The position numbers and the translations under genes were made by a program. From Teichococcus oryzae (GTDB lineage: Bacteria > Pseudomonadota > Alphaproteobacteria > Acetobacterales > Acetobacteraceae), in contig NZ_VUKA01000004.1 in NCBI RefSeq assembly GCF_008386565.1, positions 186,001 through 250,000 on the forward strand: a DNA stretch of 64,000 bases, written 5' to 3'. Shown here in pieces: positions 16,996-25,015 of this stretch; position 1 is the stretch's first letter, and the number at the start of each line of letters is the position of its first letter. Below the pieces are notes generated by a model. The model saw only the letters and a list, made by a program, of their open reading frames with translations. It searched no databases and had not been told where the DNA came from.

Positions 16996-18384
16996 TCAGA
17001 AGGGGCGCTTGCCGCCCCCCATGCCAGGCAGGAGCGCGCCGAGGCCGCCGCGCATCATTCCCTTCTGGCCGAGCTTGCTCATCCGCTTCATCATCGCGGA
17101 CATGTCGTCGAACTGCTTCAGCAGCTTGTTGACCTCCTGAACGGAGGTCCCCGAGCCCGCGGCGATGCGCTTCTTGCGGCTCGCCTTCAGGATCGCGGGG
17201 TTGCGGCGCTCCTTCAGCGTCATGGAGCCGATGATGGCGGCCTGCCGCTTGAGGATGGAGCCGTCGAGCTTCGACTCGTCGATCTGCCCCTTCAGCTTGC
17301 CGAGGCCCGGCAGCATGTTCAGGATGCCCGAAAGCGAGCCCATCTTGTTGATCTGCTTGAGCTGCGAAGCATAATCCTCCAGGTCGAACTGACCCTTCTG
17401 CATCTTCGCGGCGAGCTTCTCGGCCTCCGCCTTGTCGATCGTCTCGGCGGCCTTCTCGACGAGCGAGACGATGTCGCCCATGCCGAGGATGCGGCCGGCG
17501 ATGCGGTCGGGGTGGAAATCCTCCAGCGCCTCCAGCTTCTCGCCGGCGCCGAGCAGCTTGATCGGCGCGCCGGTGACGGCCCGCATGGACAGCGCGGCGC
17601 CGCCGCGCGCATCGCCGTCGATGCGCGTCATGACGATGCCGGTGATGCCGACGCGCTCGTTGAAAGCGCGCGCCGTCTGCACCGCGTCCTGGCCGGTCAT
17701 GGCATCGACCACCAGCAGGCTTTCATGCGGGCGGGTGGCGGCCTTGACCTGCGCCACCTCCTCCATCAGCGCCTCGTCAATCGAGAGGCGGCCGGCGGTG
17801 TCGAGGATGACGACGTCATACAGCTCGCCGCGCGCCACCTGCATGGCGCGCTGCGCGATCTCCAGCGGCGACTGGCCCTGGATGATCGGCAGGGAGGTGA
17901 CGCCCGCCTGCTTCGCCAGCGTCTCGAGCTGGAGCTGCGCGGCCGGGCGATGCACGTCCAGGCTGGCCAGCAGCACCTTCTTCTTCTCGCGCGTGCGCAG
18001 CCGCAGCGCGATCTTGCCGGAGGTGGTGGTCTTGCCCGAGCCCTGCAGGCCGACCATCAGGATCGGCACCGGCGAGGCCGCGTTCAGGCTGATTCCGGGG
18101 ACGTGCTCCACGCCCTCCCCGCCGCCCAGCGCCTCGACCAGGCAGTCATTGACGATCTTGATGACCTGCTGCGCCGGGGACACGGAGCGCAGCACTTCCT
18201 GCCCCACGGCGCGCTCGCGCACCTTGGCGACGATGTCCTTGACCACCGGCAGGGCGACATCGGCTTCCAGCAGCGCGATGCGGACCTCGCGCGAGGCTTC
18301 GGCCACGTCGGCCTCGGTCAGCGCGCCACGGCGGCGCAGCCGGTCGAAAACCCCGTTCAGCTTGCCCGAAAGCGCCTCGAACAT
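16996..18384 (-). CDS. ffh: Signal recognition particle protein Ffh
   Basis: 462 residues; the SRP GTPase that carries inner-membrane proteins to FtsY. The N domain (about 1-85) is followed by the G domain with G1 GLQGSGKTT (about 107-115), DTAGR, and TRIDGDARGGAAL. The methionine-rich M domain (about 300-430) binds 4.5S RNA and signal peptides; it contains MGSLSGILNMLPG and RKKRIAAGSGTSVQEVNKLL. The tail is Gly/Met-rich. It heads the transcript ffh-rpsP-rimM-trmD-rplS; a good promoter lies about 140 bp upstream. Confidence 0.98.
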   Translation of the reverse strand: MFEALSGKLNGVFDRLRRRGALTEADVAEASREVRIALLEADVALPVVKDIVAKVRERAVGQEVLRSVSPAQQVIKIVNDCLVEALGGGEGVEHVPGISLNAASPVPILMVGLQGSGKTTTSGKIALRLRTREKKKVLLASLDVHRPAAQLQLETLAKQAGVTSLPIIQGQSPLEIAQRAMQVARGELYDVVILDTAGRLSIDEALMEEVAQVKAATRPHESLLVVDAMTGQDAVQTARAFNERVGITGIVMTRIDGDARGGAALSMRAVTGAPIKLLGAGEKLEALEDFHPDRIAGRILGMGDIVSLVEKAAETIDKAEAEKLAAKMQKGQFDLEDYASQLKQINKMGSLSGILNMLPGLGKLKGQIDESKLDGSILKRQAAIIGSMTLKERRNPAILKASRKKRIAAGSGTSVQEVNKLLKQFDDMSAMMKRMSKLGQKGMMRGGLGALLPGMGGGKRPF

Positions 18385-18519
18385 CCGCCCTCACTGCCGC
18401 GCCCTGACGAGCGCCCAAAACAAAACGCGCCGCTGCGCGAGCCTTCGCGGAGCGACGGAGCCGGGCCTCTCCGGGAGGCGCCGACCAAAAAGGTCCCGGG
18501 TCCGACCCAGGCCGGTGGG

Positions 18520-18548
18520 GTTTAGGTCATCAGGGCCAGGAGGGTCAA
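18520..18548 (-). promoter_or_regulatory. Predicted sigma-70 promoter for ffh
   Basis: On the minus strand TTGACC (18543-18548) is followed after exactly 17 bp by CTAAAC (18520-18525). It would start transcription near 18512 and give an untranslated leader of roughly 125 bases before ffh, containing a GCCTC/GAGGC hairpin. Confidence 0.5.
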
Positions 18549-18591
18549 GCGTTCCCTGCCGCGATGGCGCGGCCAAGCGGAAGGGCCGGCC

Positions 18592-19719
18592 TCAGGCCAG
18601 TGGCGCGGTCCGGAACAGGGACACGCGCAGCCCGCCATGCGGCACCGGCGCGGTGGCCGGCAGGAATGGCAGCCCGGTCGCGGCCGCGAGGCCCGGCTCG
18701 CTGGTGATGATGCCGACGCGCCAGCCGCCGAAGCGGCCCATCAGCACCTGCCCCAGCGCGCGGTACAGCGGCGCCAGCGCCTTCCGTTCCCCGATGCGGG
18801 CGCCATAGGGCGGGTTGGCGATCACCAGCCCCGGCGGCCCGGCGGGGGGAAGGAGGTCGCTGATGGTGTTCTGCCGGAACTCGGTGCAATCGGAAACCCC
18901 GGCGCGCGCGGCGTTCGCGCGGCTCATGGCCACCGCCCCGGCATCGCGGTCGCTGCCGTAGAAGCGCGCCGCCGGGACGCGCTGGCTCTTCACCGCGCGC
19001 ATCTGCTGCCACGCCGCCGCGTCGAAGCTGGCCAGCTTCTCGAAGGCGAAGGAGCGAGCGCGGCCGGGATTGAGCCGGGCGGCGATCTCCGCCGCCTCGA
19101 TCACGAAGGTGCCGGAGCCGCACATCGGGTCCAGCACCGGCTCGGCGCCCTCGTAGCCGCATTGGCGCAGGAACAGGGACGCCATGGTTTCCCGCATCGG
19201 CGCGCGGTTCACGGCCTCCTTGTAGCCGCGCTTGTGCAGCAGCTCGCCCGAGGTATCGACGCTGATCGTGCAAAGATCGTGCTCGATGCGCGCCCGCACC
19301 GTGACGGCCTCCCCAGGGGCCGCGCCTTCCGCCGGCGGCGCGCCCAGCGTCTCGGCGATGGCGGCGGCGATCCGCTCGGCCGCGGCGCCGCTGTGATAGA
19401 TGCGGGACTTGGCGCAGGATGCCTCGACGCGGAACGGCACGTCCGGGCGCAGGACGCTGGCCCAGGGCACGCGGCGGGCGCGGCCTTCGAGCTGCGCCAG
19501 GTGGAGAACGTGGAACGCGTCGACCCGCGCCAGCACCCGCCCGGCGCCACGGACCCACAGATTGGCGCGCCAGACCTCCGGCCAGCCGCCCGTGATCACC
19601 ACGCCGCCGGGAACCTCCTTCGGCCGCCGGAAGCCCTTGGACTTCACCTCGGCCCAGAGCACCGGCTCCAGCCCCGGCAGGGTGGCCAGGAAGATCTCGA
19701 AATCGGTGTTGCTGGTCAT
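18592..19719 (-). CDS. THUMP-domain class I SAM-dependent rRNA methyltransferase (RlmL/RlmK-type)
   Basis: 375 residues. The N-terminal THUMP RNA-binding region (about 1-160) is followed by a Rossmann methyltransferase. PVLDPMCGSGTFVIEAAEIA is the SAM-binding motif I, and the NPPYGARIGE motif (NPPY) marks amino methylation of a base, as in RlmL, the 23S rRNA G2445 N2-methyltransferase. Only the N-terminal half of the two-domain RlmKL of enteric bacteria is present, as is common in alphaproteobacteria. The start at 19719 gives MTSNTDFEIFLATLPGLE, the usual N-terminus; longer frames upstream lack support. Confidence 0.88.
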   Translation of the reverse strand: MTSNTDFEIFLATLPGLEPVLWAEVKSKGFRRPKEVPGGVVITGGWPEVWRANLWVRGAGRVLARVDAFHVLHLAQLEGRARRVPWASVLRPDVPFRVEASCAKSRIYHSGAAAERIAAAIAETLGAPPAEGAAPGEAVTVRARIEHDLCTISVDTSGELLHKRGYKEAVNRAPMRETMASLFLRQCGYEGAEPVLDPMCGSGTFVIEAAEIAARLNPGRARSFAFEKLASFDAAAWQQMRAVKSQRVPAARFYGSDRDAGAVAMSRANAARAGVSDCTEFRQNTISDLLPPAGPPGLVIANPPYGARIGERKALAPLYRALGQVLMGRFGGWRVGIITSEPGLAAATGLPFLPATAPVPHGGLRVSLFRTAPLA

Positions 19720-19847
19720 CTCGAACTGCGATGCGGGAGGCAGGAGGGCGGCGGCACCTTGGCCTGTCCGCGCGGGCGGGGAGACAGAACAACAAAGCCG
19801 CCCCTTCTCTACCATCCTGCGGCGCGGACGGCCATTGCCGGCGCGGA

Positions 19848-19867
19848 GGGCGGGTGGATGCCCGCCC
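19848..19867 (-). terminator. Hairpin after the solute-binding protein gene
   Basis: GGGCGGG (19848-19854) and CCCGCCC (19861-19867) pair perfectly around TGGATG, about 50 bp past the stop of the solute-binding gene. No T-run is seen, so terminator function is uncertain. Confidence 0.35.
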
Positions 19868-19915
19868 CTCCCCCTTGCCCGCCGCCCCGGCAGGGCGCCT
19901 GGCGCGGCGCCGGCC

Positions 19916-21529
19916 TTATGCCTTGCTGACGCCCCAGAACAGCGGCAGCGGCGCCTTGAGCACACCCGACACGTTGGACCGCCAGGCCTGGTAGGCCATG
20001 AACTGGCCCAGCGGAGCGTAGATCACGTCCTCCATCGCTGCCCGGTTGATCGCGGCCAGCGCGGCCTTTTCCTCGTCCGGGCCAGGGGCGGCGTACCAGG
20101 CCTCCACGCCTTCCTCGGTTTTCGGGCTGTCGGGCCAGCCGAACCAGGCCTTCTCGCCATTGCCGCGGATCGCCGCGTAGCCGGCGGGGGTGACGCAATC
20201 GGCGCCGGAATGCCAGGTGTGGAACACGTTCCAGCCGCCCTGCGCCGGCGGCGCCTTGGAGGCGCGGCGGCCGACCACCGTGCCCCAGTCGGTGGCGACG
20301 GCATCCACGTTGAAGCCCATGCGCGCGAACAGGTCGGCGGTGACGTCGCCCATGGCCTTGTGGGGCGGCAGGTCCTGCGAGAACATGCAGAACACGGGCT
20401 GGTTGTTGTAGCCGCTCTCGGCCAGCAGGCGCTTCGCCGCGTCGAGGTCGCGCTTTCCCTTCAGGATGTCGCCGCCCGCCTCGGTATAGCCCGGCGTGCC
20501 CGGGGTGAAGAAGCCGGGCAGCGGCCGCCAAAGGCTGTCATCGCTGCCGACGATGGCCCGCATGTAATCTTCCTGGCTCAGCGCCATCAGCACCGCGCGC
20601 CGCGCCCGCACATCGTTGAAGGGCGGCTGCAGGTGGTTCATGCGAAGCGCCGCGATGTTGCCCAGCGGGTCGGCGATGTCCACCGACACGCCGCGCGCCC
20701 GCTTCAGCACCGGGATCAGGTCGGGGATCGGCGTTTCCCACCAGTCGATCTCGCCATTCTGCAGGGCGCCGGCGGCAGTGGCCGGGTCCGGCATGATGGA
20801 CCATTCGACGCGGTCCACCAGGATGCGCTTGCCGCCGGCCAGCCAGGAGGCGGCTTCCTCGCGCGGGCGGTAGCCGTCGAAGCGCGCGAAAACGGCGCGG
20901 GCGCCGGGCACCCATTCCTCCCGCACGAAGCGCATCGGGCCGGAGCCGACATATTCCTTGATCTGCCCGAACGGGTCGGTCTGCGCGATCCGCTCGGGCA
21001 TGATGAAGGCGCAAGGGGCGTTGGTCTTGCCCAGCGCCAGCAGCATCTTCGGGTATGGCTTGCGCAGCACCCAGCGGAAGGTGCGGTCGTCCACCGCCAC
21101 CAGCTCCTGCTGGATGGCCCTGATCATCAGCCCCATGGCGTCGCGCGCCGACCAGCGGGCGAGGCTCGCCACCGCGTCGCGCGCCAGCACCGGCGTTCCG
21201 TCATGGAAGGTGAGGCCGGGGCGCAGCCGGAAGGTCCAGGTCAGCCCGTCGGCCGAGACCTCCTCCTGCTCCACCATCTGCCGCCGCGGCGTCACCGTCT
21301 CGTCCACGCCATAGAGCATGTCCCAGACCAGCACGGCGGCGTTGCGCACCACGTATTGCGTGCCCCAGACCGGATCGAAATTGGCGAGGTCCGCATGCGG
21401 CACGAAGCGCAGCGTGCGCGCCGCCGCGCCCTGGGCCAGCGCCGGCCGCGCCAGCGGGCCGTAAGCTCCCCCGCCCCCCAGCAGGGCCGCCGCCGACAGC
21501 CCCGATCCCAGCAATGCCCTACGCCGCAT
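19916..21529 (-). CDS. ABC transporter substrate-binding protein, family 5 (peptide/nickel type)
   Basis: 537 residues. The N-terminus RRRALLGSGLSAAALLGGG followed by ARPALAQ is a twin-arginine-like or Sec signal peptide for periplasmic export. The mature part has the SBP_bac_5 fold: FDPVWGTQYVV, EVSADGLTWTFRLRPGLTFHDGTPV, a hallmark of dipeptide/oligopeptide binders. The start at 21529 is chosen because AGGGGGG lies just upstream; two longer starts exist. No permease or ATPase gene adjoins it, so its transport partners lie elsewhere. It is transcribed divergently from the trp leader. Confidence 0.9.
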   Translation of the reverse strand: MRRRALLGSGLSAAALLGGGGAYGPLARPALAQGAAARTLRFVPHADLANFDPVWGTQYVVRNAAVLVWDMLYGVDETVTPRRQMVEQEEVSADGLTWTFRLRPGLTFHDGTPVLARDAVASLARWSARDAMGLMIRAIQQELVAVDDRTFRWVLRKPYPKMLLALGKTNAPCAFIMPERIAQTDPFGQIKEYVGSGPMRFVREEWVPGARAVFARFDGYRPREEAASWLAGGKRILVDRVEWSIMPDPATAAGALQNGEIDWWETPIPDLIPVLKRARGVSVDIADPLGNIAALRMNHLQPPFNDVRARRAVLMALSQEDYMRAIVGSDDSLWRPLPGFFTPGTPGYTEAGGDILKGKRDLDAAKRLLAESGYNNQPVFCMFSQDLPPHKAMGDVTADLFARMGFNVDAVATDWGTVVGRRASKAPPAQGGWNVFHTWHSGADCVTPAGYAAIRGNGEKAWFGWPDSPKTEEGVEAWYAAPGPDEEKAALAAINRAAMEDVIYAPLGQFMAYQAWRSNVSGVLKAPLPLFWGVSKA

Positions 21530-21659
21530 GACCGCCCCCCTCATGACGTGGATGCCGTGCAACCTGTCGCCTTCCCTGTGCGCTGCCCCGCTCAGGGCCG
21601 GGCTTCACGCGGTTCCGAGGATGCCATGACCATGGCCGCCAGCAAGGCCAAACTGGCGC

Positions 21660-21688
21660 TTGCAACCGGGGGCGCGGGCCATTACGGT
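21660..21688 (+). promoter_or_regulatory. Predicted promoter of trpL-trpE(G), giving a leaderless leader-peptide RNA
   Basis: TTGCAA (21660-21665), 17 bp, then TACGGT (21683-21688). The -10 ends seven bases before the leader ATG at 21696, so transcription would start at or beside that A. In Sinorhizobium meliloti the corresponding trpL transcript is also reported to begin at its start codon (from memory). No ribosome-binding site precedes the ATG, which fits. Confidence 0.5.
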
Positions 21689-21695
21689 TTCGCGC

Positions 21696-21743
21696 ATGAA
21701 CACGCGAATGCCTCAGCAGCGCTGGTGGTGGCCCCTCTCCTGA
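21696..21743 (+). CDS. trpL: trp leader peptide
   Basis: A 15-residue peptide MNTRMPQQRWWWPLS with three consecutive Trp codons at 21723-21731 and a TGA at 21741-21743. It lies 110 bp upstream of trpE(G) and just before mutually exclusive hairpins, exactly the layout of transcription attenuation. When charged tRNA-Trp is scarce the ribosome stalls on the TGG run; otherwise it reaches the stop codon. The Trp run just before the stop resembles rhizobial trpL. No Shine-Dalgarno sequence is present, consistent with leaderless initiation. Confidence 0.9.
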   Translation: MNTRMPQQRWWWPLS

Positions 21744-21795
21744 GGCGGCCCGCGTAACCCTACATGGCCGCCACGGAGTTCCGGGCGGCCTTTTT
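21744..21795 (+). promoter_or_regulatory. trp transcription attenuator (antiterminator and terminator)
   Basis: Three segments compete. GGCGGCC (21744-21750) starts right after the leader stop codon, GGCCGCC is at 21766-21772 and GGCGGCC at 21784-21790, followed by TTTTT (21791-21795). The middle segment pairs perfectly, 7 of 7, with either neighbour. Pairing with the third gives a terminator; pairing with the first blocks it. A ribosome at the stop codon covers the first segment and favours termination, while one stalled on the Trp codons leaves it free. Confidence 0.9.
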
Positions 21796-21852
21796 CGTAT
21801 CCGAACAAGCCGATCGCCGGACCCCGTGGCCCCCGCAGCCCGGAGTGTCCCG

Positions 21853-24009
21853 ATGCAGATCACCTACCGAACCGAAGGCGGCATCGCCGTCCGCCGCGAA
21901 ACCCTGGAAACCGGGGCGGCCGAGGCGCTGGCAGCCCTCGCCGGCAGGCTGGACCGGCAGCGCGGCGTGCTGCTGTCCTCCTCCTTCGAGTTCCCGGGCC
22001 GCTACACCCGCTGGGATCTGGGCTTTTCCGACCCGCCGCTGATGATCCAGGCGCGCGGGCGGGAGATGGCGATCAAGGCGCTGAACGCGCGCGGGGAGGT
22101 GCTGCTCGGCGCCGTCGCGCCCGCGCTGCGCGCCCTGCCGGAGCTGGCGGCGCTGTCCGCCACGGCCGGGCGCATCGACCTCACCGTGCGCACGCCGGAA
22201 GGCAGCTTCCCGGAGGAGGAGCGGTCCCGCCAGCCTTCCGTGTTCTCCGTGCTGCGCGCCCTGCGCGACCTGTTCGGCAGCCCGGAGGACGCGCATCTCG
22301 GCTTCTATGGCGCCTTCGGCTACGACCTGGTGTTCCAGTTCGAGCCGGTGAAGCTCCGCCTGCCCCGCGCCGACGACCAGCGCGACCTGGTGCTGTACCT
22401 GGCCGACGAGATCCTCGTCGTCGACCACATGCATGAGCAGGCCTCGCTCTACCGCTACGATTTCGAGGTCGCCGGCCGCTCCACCGAGGGTCTGCCGCGC
22501 GAAACCCCCGCCGATGGCTTCCGCACCAGCGAGGGCGCCAGCCCGCCGGAAAGCGATTACGGCCCCGGCGAATACGCCGCCATGGTGGAGCGCGCGCGGC
22601 AGGCCTTCGCCCGCGGCGACCTGTTCGAGGTGGTGCTGGGCCAGACCTTCGCCACCGCCTGCAACGACGCGCCGAGCGAGGTGTTCCGCCGCCTGCGGCA
22701 GGTGAACCCTTCCCCCTATGGCGCGCTGATGAATCTGGGCGAGGGCGAGTTCCTGGTCGCCGCCTCCCCCGAGATGTTCGTGCGCGTGGAAGGCAAGCGC
22801 ATCGAGACCTGCCCGATCTCCGGCACCATCAAGCGCGGCCGCGACGCGCTGGAGGACGCGGCCAACATCCGCGCCCTGCTCAACTCCGCCAAGGAGGAGA
22901 GCGAGCTGACCATGTGCACCGACGTGGACCGCAACGACAAGGCGCGGGTCTGCGTGCCAGGCACGGTGAAGGTCATCGGGCGGCGGCAGATCGAGATGTA
23001 TTCCCGCCTGATCCACACGGTGGACCATGTGGAGGGCACGCTGCTGCCGCAGATGGACGCGCTGGACGGCTTCCTGTCCCATGCCTGGGCCGTCACCGTG
23101 ACCGGCGCGCCCAAGACCTGGGCGATCCGCCATGTGGAGGCGGAGGAGCGTTCCGCCCGCCGCTGGTATGGCGGCGCCATCGGGCGGATCACCTTTGACG
23201 GCAACATGAACACCGGCCTGACGCTGCGCACCATCCGCATGAAGGACGGCGTGGCCGAGGTGCGGGCCGGCGCCACCCTGCTGCATGACAGCGAGCCGGC
23301 GGCGGAGGAGGCGGAATGCCGCCTGAAGGCCTCCGCAATGTTCGCCGCCATCCGCGGCGAGGTGAAGCCCGCCGCCGAGGCCGTGGCCGAGGCGCCGGTC
23401 GCGTCCGGCCTGCGCGTGCTGCTGGTCGATCACGAGGACAGCTTCGTCCACACCCTCGCCAGCTATGTCCGCGCCGCCGGGGCCGAGGTGCGCACGCTGC
23501 GGCCCGAGGCGGCCCGCGCCGAGCTGCGCGGCAACGCGCCGGTGGACCTGGTGCTGCTCTCCCCCGGCCCCGGCCGCCCATCGGACTTCGCCATGTCGGA
23601 AACGCTGGAGCTGGTGATCCAGCGCAACCTGCCAGCCTTCGGCGTCTGCCTGGGGTTGCAAGGGATGGTGGAGCATTTCGGCGGCGCGCTGGACCAGCTG
23701 GCCGAGCCCATGCATGGCAAGCCTTCCGAGATCCGCAACCTGGGCGGGCAGTTGCTGGCAGGCCTGCCGGAGCGCTTCACCGTCGGCCGCTACCATTCCC
23801 TGCATGCGCGCAAGGTGGCGCTGCCGGCCGAGCTGGTCGCCACCGCTGAAACCGAGGACGGCGTCATCATGGCGATCGAGCACCGCTCGCTGAAGCTGGG
23901 CGCGGTGCAGTTCCACCCTGAATCCCTGATGACCGACCCGGCGCGCATCGGCATGCCGCTGATCCGCCACCTGCTGCGGCATTTCGCCACCAACGAATTC
24001 GCCGCCTGA
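21853..24009 (+). CDS. trpEG: Anthranilate synthase, fused TrpE-TrpG
   Basis: 718 residues; converts chorismate and glutamine to anthranilate, the first tryptophan step. Residues 1 to about 505 are the chorismate-using TrpE part, with ISGTIKRGRD, ELTMCTDVDRNDKARVC and AVTVTGAPKTWAI. From about 520 a class I glutamine amidotransferase follows, starting LLVDHEDSFVHTLASY, with nucleophile Cys in FGVCLGLQG and the His-Glu of VQFHPESL. The fusion is typical of Rhizobiales and Rhodospirillales. ATG 21853 is chosen over an upstream GTG because CGGAG precedes it. Regulated by the attenuator upstream. Confidence 0.97.
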   Translation: MQITYRTEGGIAVRRETLETGAAEALAALAGRLDRQRGVLLSSSFEFPGRYTRWDLGFSDPPLMIQARGREMAIKALNARGEVLLGAVAPALRALPELAALSATAGRIDLTVRTPEGSFPEEERSRQPSVFSVLRALRDLFGSPEDAHLGFYGAFGYDLVFQFEPVKLRLPRADDQRDLVLYLADEILVVDHMHEQASLYRYDFEVAGRSTEGLPRETPADGFRTSEGASPPESDYGPGEYAAMVERARQAFARGDLFEVVLGQTFATACNDAPSEVFRRLRQVNPSPYGALMNLGEGEFLVAASPEMFVRVEGKRIETCPISGTIKRGRDALEDAANIRALLNSAKEESELTMCTDVDRNDKARVCVPGTVKVIGRRQIEMYSRLIHTVDHVEGTLLPQMDALDGFLSHAWAVTVTGAPKTWAIRHVEAEERSARRWYGGAIGRITFDGNMNTGLTLRTIRMKDGVAEVRAGATLLHDSEPAAEEAECRLKASAMFAAIRGEVKPAAEAVAEAPVASGLRVLLVDHEDSFVHTLASYVRAAGAEVRTLRPEAARAELRGNAPVDLVLLSPGPGRPSDFAMSETLELVIQRNLPAFGVCLGLQGMVEHFGGALDQLAEPMHGKPSEIRNLGGQLLAGLPERFTVGRYHSLHARKVALPAELVATAETEDGVIMAIEHRSLKLGAVQFHPESLMTDPARIGMPLIRHLLRHFATNEFAA

Positions 24010-24013
24010 GGCG

Positions 24014-24059
24014 GGCGCCGCCGCCACGGCCGCCGCTTCCCGGGTGGGGCGGCGGCGCC
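24014..24059 (+). terminator. Hairpin after trpE(G)
   Basis: GGCGCCGCCGCC (24014-24025) and GGCGGCGGCGCC (24048-24059) form a perfect 12-bp stem four bases after the stop codon. No T-run follows; it probably works as a stability element or a factor-assisted terminator. Confidence 0.5.
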
Positions 24060-24320
24060 TACCACACGCTCAGTTGCTTGGACCAAGCCTTTACCCTTGC
24101 CTACGGTTGCCGCGTTCATTTCATAGAAATAACGACCATGCGCGCCGGCTCAACCAATCCTTGTTCTTCTCAGTGCTTTCCGAGGATTTGTTGCGGGCGC
24201 AGATGTAATTCCAGGTTGTGCGAAATGGCCAAGCTACAACTCCCGCCACTGTGAGTTGATTTAACCGGCACAACATTCATTCTTCGCGACATTCCAATCC
24301 CCGCCCCCCAGCCCTTCAAA
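24060..24320. other. AT-richer intergenic region
   Basis: About 260 bp with clearly lower GC than its neighbours and no supported gene. It contains TTGCTTGGAC, TTCATAGAAATAAC and TTGATTTAACC patches and may hold the promoter of the small gene starting at 24332. I could not choose one promoter. Confidence 0.3.
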
Positions 24321-24331
24321 GGGAGATGCCA

Positions 24332-24634
24332 GTGGACATTTTGGCCCGCGAACCTGCCTTGGCCGCCTCGCCCCTCCGGGCGGCCCCGCTGGAGGAAACC
24401 GCCTTCCTGCACGCGCCGCGCACCAGCGGCCGCTGGCCGCTGCTGATCCTGCGGTGGGGCGGCTTCGAAGCCGAGATCGATGGCCCCTTCTGCGGCTTTC
24501 TGCGGCTGGGCAAGCTCGAAAGCTATGCACGCTGGGACGATGAAAGCGGCTGGTACTGGCAGCGCGACCCGGGCGCGCTGGAAATCAGCGCCGGGCGTTA
24601 CCGCGTGACCTTGTCACGCCAGCCGGAAGCCTGA
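24332..24634 (+). CDS. Small hypothetical protein
   Basis: 100 residues from GTG 24332, preferred over ATG 24326 because GGGAG (24321-24325) sits six bases before the GTG and touches the ATG. No known domain. The sequence is rich in Trp and aromatic residues in the second half (SYARWDDESGWYWQRDP), soluble in appearance, without signal or membrane segment. It stands alone with its own upstream AT-rich region. Confidence 0.5.
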   Translation: MDILAREPALAASPLRAAPLEETAFLHAPRTSGRWPLLILRWGGFEAEIDGPFCGFLRLGKLESYARWDDESGWYWQRDPGALEISAGRYRVTLSRQPEA

Positions 24635-24661
24635 GCCTTTCGGGAAACAGGACAGACCCGA

Positions 24662-25015
24662 TCAACGGGTCCGGACCGGGCTGCCCCCGCCTGAGCCACC
24701 GCCCTGTGACAACCCCGCCCCCAGCAGGGCACCTGCCGCCAGCGGCAGGACCAGACCCAGCGGCGCCGCCAGACCCTGCCCCCCCGCGGGAAGCTGAAGC
24801 GGCGCCGGGCCTTCATCCGCGGGAAGCTGCAAGGCGGCCGGCGGCGCCACCAGCCTTGGCTGCGCCTGCCCCCGCGCCGCCACCGCGACACCCGCATCCG
24901 CCGGCACGATCAGGCTGCGCAGCTGCGCCTGCGCCAGACCAGGCGTGAGCAGGGCCAGCACCCCCAGCCCCAGCGCCACGCGGCACCGCCGCCGCCTGTT
25001 TCGATCATCCGGCAT
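24662..25015 (-). CDS. Small secreted or membrane-anchored hypothetical protein
   Basis: 117 residues. An Arg-rich start (RNRRRRCR) precedes a hydrophobic stretch VALGLGVLALLTPGLAQA that reads as a signal peptide cleaved after AQA. The rest is low-complexity Pro/Ala/Leu/Gly with a second apolar segment (LGLVLPLAAGALLGAGL, about 83-99) and a Gly/Ser tail. Its ATG overlaps the end of the glutathione S-transferase gene by 11 bp, suggesting coupled translation. The composition makes it a modest call. Confidence 0.5.
   Translation of the reverse strand: MPDDRNRRRRCRVALGLGVLALLTPGLAQAQLRSLIVPADAGVAVAARGQAQPRLVAPPAALQLPADEGPAPLQLPAGGQGLAAPLGLVLPLAAGALLGAGLSQGGGSGGGSPVRTR

Noticed and set aside
19400-21757. 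A 785-codon plus-strand frame opposite the solute-binding protein
   Set aside because: Antisense shadow caused by GC bias; it also runs through the trp leader in another frame.
24014-24059. A second attenuator after trpE(G)
   Set aside because: The perfect 12-bp hairpin follows the stop codon, with no leader peptide or alternative pairing partner; a simple end structure explains it.
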